From assembly GCA_025928645.1 (NCBI GenBank), contig JAICJD010000015.1:1-36054 (forward strand): a stretch of 36,054 nt of DNA, given 5' to 3'. The number at the start of each line of letters is the position of its first letter. Within the stretch, counting starts at the first letter, position 1. The notes under the pieces were generated by a model. The model was not told the origin of the DNA. It did no database searches and saw nothing but the letters and a program-made list of their open reading frames with translations. Below, in pieces: positions 33,480-36,054 of this stretch. Source of the DNA: Gemmatimonadales bacterium (GTDB lineage: Bacteria; Gemmatimonadota; Gemmatimonadetes; Gemmatimonadales; GWC2-71-9). A program made the translations under genes and the position numbers.

Positions 33480-34720
33480 CGATCCGCCGAGCCCTCGGGC
33501 TCGGTCTGCTGCTGTCGCCCATCGCGACGGCCCGGGTGGTCGCCCAGTCCCGGCCCTGGGTCGAGCTCGGCGGCCAGGCGGTGGGTGCGTACGAGCACGT
33601 CGACCCCGTGCCCGGCGGCGATGCGCTCGGCGAGGTGCGGGTGGTCCAACCCGCGCTGATGCTGCACGCCGGCGGGGTGTGGCGCCTCCGGTTCACCGGC
33701 ACGCTCAACTTCGAAGGCGCCACCATGCCGGAGGGTGAGCTGGCCCCGGGAAACTGGGGCGAGGGCTTCATCGACCGGCGCCACCCGCACACCTACTTCC
33801 ACGAGCTCATCCTCTCGGCGGGCGACCTGCTGGGGCGCCGCGACGGCCCGTCGAGCCTGTCGCTCAGCCTGGGCAAAGGCTTCGCCCCCTTCGGGAGCGA
33901 CGACCCGATGGTACGCCCGTTCCTTCGATATCCCGCCAACCATCATCTGTCGCAGATCCTCGAGCGGGCGGTGGCGATCGCCGCCTACCGGGTGGGGCCG
34001 CTCACGGCAGAGGCCGGGCTGTTCGATGGCGACGAGCCAGAGCGTCCGGGCCAATGGCCCCGCATCGGCGGCCGATTCGGCGATTCGTGGAGCGGCCGCC
34101 TCACCGGCACGGTGGCCCCGGGCGCGACGCTCTCGGGCTCGTACGCGCACGTGCACTCGCCCGAGCATCGGGGCGGGGCCGGCACCGACCAGGAGAAATG
34201 GCACGCGGCGGCGCGGTGGGAGGGAACGGCCGGCGGCCACCCGACCTATGCCCTCGTCGAGTGGGCCAGGACCTCGGAAGCAGACGGGTTCGTCGTGCTC
34301 CACAGCGTTCTGGCCGAAGGTGCATGGACCGCCGGGCCACATCGTCTCCAGTATCGGTTCGAGCGGACGGAGCGGCCCGAGGACGAGCGCGTCTCGCGCT
34401 TCCGGACGCTGCGGCCGCACCTCGAGAACTCGATCCTGGGCGTTACCCGCTGGACCACCCACACGCTCGGCTACCAGTTGGCGGCCTTCCGGAGGTCGGG
34501 TGTGCGGATCGATCCGCTGGCGGAGATGGCGTATTCCCGGGCGACCGTGGTCGGCGGCGGCCTGTTCGACGTCGTCGGGCTCTACGGCCGGGACTACGTG
34601 TGGTCGTTCAGCCTGGGGGTCAGGGTGAGCGCGGGAATGTCGATGCCCCGGATGGGCCGCTACGGGGCGGCCACTGATGAGGAGGGCCCTATGGTCATGC
34701 CAGGCGGGATGATGCCGTGA
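33476..34720 (+). CDS. Secreted, outer-membrane-barrel-like protein of unknown function
   Basis: I do not recognise a characterised family. The frame is open across sdhB, but similarity to a secreted protein starts at a CTG at 33476 that overlaps the sdhB stop as CTGA. This gives a signal peptide, [22 protein letters not shown], with likely cleavage after Ala23 (seen as VVA before QSRPW). No ATG, GTG or TTG fits. The mature part (total 414 residues) alternates polar and hydrophobic residues, as in beta strands. It contains a His-rich motif [10 protein letters not shown] (about residues 101-110), [28 protein letters not shown] and SPEHRGG, and ends in a Met-rich tail PRMGRYG to MVMPGGMMP. Metal binding is possible but unproven. 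It is coupled to the lipoprotein gene by a GTGA overlap. Confidence 0.75.
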   Translation: MTIRRALGLGLLLSPIATARVVAQSRPWVELGGQAVGAYEHVDPVPGGDALGEVRVVQPALMLHAGGVWRLRFTGTLNFEGATMPEGELAPGNWGEGFIDRRHPHTYFHELILSAGDLLGRRDGPSSLSLSLGKGFAPFGSDDPMVRPFLRYPANHHLSQILERAVAIAAYRVGPLTAEAGLFDGDEPERPGQWPRIGGRFGDSWSGRLTGTVAPGATLSGSYAHVHSPEHRGGAGTDQEKWHAAARWEGTAGGHPTYALVEWARTSEADGFVVLHSVLAEGAWTAGPHRLQYRFERTERPEDERVSRFRTLRPHLENSILGVTRWTTHTLGYQLAAFRRSGVRIDPLAEMAYSRATVVGGGLFDVVGLYGRDYVWSFSLGVRVSAGMSMPRMGRYGAATDEEGPMVMPGGMMP

Positions 34721-35913
34721 CGCGACGGCGCTGGGAATCGTGGCTGACGGCGGCGGCAGGCGCGGTGCTCGCCGCGCTCGCCGCGTGCGGCGGGTCCGAC
34801 GGGGATACCACGGGGCCGCCGCCGGGGGCGGGGGCGGCGTTCACGGTGAGGGCGGGCGGCGACAACGTGCCCGATCGGTACAGCTCGGACCTTTGGGTGC
34901 ACGGCTCGTGGGCTTACAGCGGCACCTGGGGCGGCTCGTTCCGGAACGGTACGCCCGGCAACGCGGTCAAGATCTGGTCGCTCGACAACTTCGGCGCGCC
35001 GACGCTCGCCGACTCGATCATCATTCCCGCCATCGGTACGGTGAGCGATCTTCAGGTGAGCGAAGACGGGACGGTGCTGGTGGTGAGCACCGAGCTCGGC
35101 GCCAACGCGGGCTTGTTCGTCTACGGCCTGGCGGACCCGCGCACGCCGACCCTGCTCGACAGCGCTCTCGTGCCCGAAGGCATTCACACGGCCACGATCG
35201 CGGATATCGGGGGCCGGCGTTACGTGTTCGCCGCGCGCGATCCGGCCACGACCGAGCTCCAGATCTACGACATCACCGACCCGGCCGCGATCGCGCTCAC
35301 GTCCACGGTGCCGATCCCGCCCAACTACGGCATTCACGACACCTATGTCCGCGACGGGCTCGCCTTCGTGTTCGCCTGGAACTCCGGCGTGATGATCTAC
35401 GATGTCGGCAACGGGCTGAGCGGTGGCTCACCCGCCTCGCCGCAATTGGTGAGCCACCTCGTCACCGACGACGACAACGTCAAGGGCGGCGCGGCCGTGC
35501 ACAACGGGTGGTGGTTCCACAACCCGGTGAGCGGTGAGAACCGGTATCTGTTCATCGGACAGGAGGGCGCCGGCCGGGTCGGATCGGCCTCGAGCGGCGA
35601 TCTGCACGTGGTGGACGTGTCCGACATCCGCCGCCCGGTCGAGGTGGCGAGCTTCCGCCTCGAGGGCGCGGGCGTGCACAACTTCTGGATGGATGAGGAG
35701 CGCCAGGTCCTCTACATGGCCTACTACAACGGCGGTGTAGTGGCGCTCGACGTGTCGGGCGAGCTCACGGGAGACCTGTCGAGCCGGATGATCGCCGAGC
35801 TCAAGCCCGGCGGCGACGGAGACACCTATACCTGGGGCGTGCAGCTCGCGGGCGGCTCGCTCTATGCAATCGACATGCTGAGCGGGCTCTGGCAGCTCGA
35901 GGTGCCGAAGTAG
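34717..35913 (+). CDS. Lipoprotein with LVIVD-type beta-propeller repeats
   Basis: This 398-residue protein has an N-terminal signal with the lipobox LAAC and lipidated Cys24, then a Gly/Pro-rich linker (GPPPGAGA). From about residue 45 it has repeats of about 45-55 residues, each with strands and an aromatic or His element: GIHTATIAD, GIHDTYVRDG, VHNGWWFHNP and GVHNFWMDEE. The strand motif LQIYDITDP, with its variants VVDVSDIRRP and VALDVSGEL, is typical of LVIVD propellers. These are generally uncharacterised surface or periplasmic proteins. The GTG start at 34717 overlaps the previous stop as GTGA, so it is coupled to the barrel-like protein and probably acts with it in the cell envelope. 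Confidence 0.82.
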   Translation: MTRRRWESWLTAAAGAVLAALAACGGSDGDTTGPPPGAGAAFTVRAGGDNVPDRYSSDLWVHGSWAYSGTWGGSFRNGTPGNAVKIWSLDNFGAPTLADSIIIPAIGTVSDLQVSEDGTVLVVSTELGANAGLFVYGLADPRTPTLLDSALVPEGIHTATIADIGGRRYVFAARDPATTELQIYDITDPAAIALTSTVPIPPNYGIHDTYVRDGLAFVFAWNSGVMIYDVGNGLSGGSPASPQLVSHLVTDDDNVKGGAAVHNGWWFHNPVSGENRYLFIGQEGAGRVGSASSGDLHVVDVSDIRRPVEVASFRLEGAGVHNFWMDEERQVLYMAYYNGGVVALDVSGELTGDLSSRMIAELKPGGDGDTYTWGVQLAGGSLYAIDMLSGLWQLEVPK

Positions 35914-36054
35914 GAATGAGGGGCGAGCTGGGCGAGGGGTGACCCAGGGCGGAACGCAAGGGGGCCAGTTTGAGGGGGATCCCCCCATGGCGTGGGGGAG
36001 GGGGGATACACCCCGCGCCCCCCCCCCCCCCCCCCCCCCGCGACCGAGGCGGCC
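35914..36054. other. G-rich and poly-C stretch at the window end
   Basis: No gene is seen. A 12-base palindrome GGGGGATCCCCC lies at 35974-35985. Four runs of G (35960-35964, 35974-35978, 35994-35998 and 36000-36005) could form a four-stranded structure. A run of about 22 C (36018-36039) follows. Such a run is unusual in a genome and may mark a contig edge or assembly artefact rather than biology. Confidence 0.6.

Overview
The window is about 36 kb of very GC-rich, gene-dense bacterial chromosome. It suggests a diderm of the Gemmatimonadota or a close relative. The grounds are very high GC with strong third-position G/C bias, outer-membrane-barrel-like proteins, a transmembrane Ser/Thr kinase with a TolB-like and TPR sensor region of a kind common in that phylum, a single-anchor (type B) succinate dehydrogenase, and LDH-like malate dehydrogenase. 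The taxonomic call rests on gene content and recall, not on a search. No tRNA, rRNA, CRISPR array, transposase, integrase or phage gene was seen.

Layout. 1-1008 is the 3' part of an outer-membrane barrel gene. 1163-6196 is a housekeeping run: yicC, gmk, rpoZ, coaBC, a family 4 uracil-DNA glycosylase and dnaB. After a palindromic repeat (6193-6380), 6395-11072 carries radA, ispD, tsaC, a YwlE-like phosphatase, aroE and comF. 11096-14077 is the glycolytic set gap-pgk-tpiA, followed by a large membrane Ser/Thr kinase (14109-17252), an ArgE-family M20 deacylase, a HutF-family deiminase, an Fpg-like DNA glycosylase and an MFS transporter. pgm is the only gene on the minus strand (21999-23642). It is convergent with the transporter gene and divergent from a PP2C phosphatase. 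secG, carA and an HU gene follow, then a clear intrinsic terminator (26823-26858). moaD-moaE-moaA-trmL come next, then mdh-sdhC-sdhA-sdhB, translationally coupled to a secreted barrel-like protein and a LVIVD-type lipoprotein. The window ends in a G-rich stretch and a run of about 22 C.

Genes are packed head to tail, and most junctions are NTGA overlaps in which the start codon shares bases with the previous stop. ATGA and GTGA are usual, but two junctions are best explained by CTG starts (argE, 17249; the barrel gene after sdhB, 33476), and the kinase is best explained by an ATC start at 14109. These three non-canonical starts rest on Shine-Dalgarno spacing, protein N-termini and the absence of ATG/GTG/TTG alternatives. 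Promoter-like TTGAC-N17-TA boxes are visible before secG and hup and, more weakly, before mdh.

No textbook novel defence or mobile system is present. The least-described items are the secreted pair fused by overlaps to the succinate dehydrogenase operon (33476-35913), the ArgE/HutF pair, an Fpg-like glycosylase with changed catalytic and zinc-finger positions, and the set of non-canonical starts.
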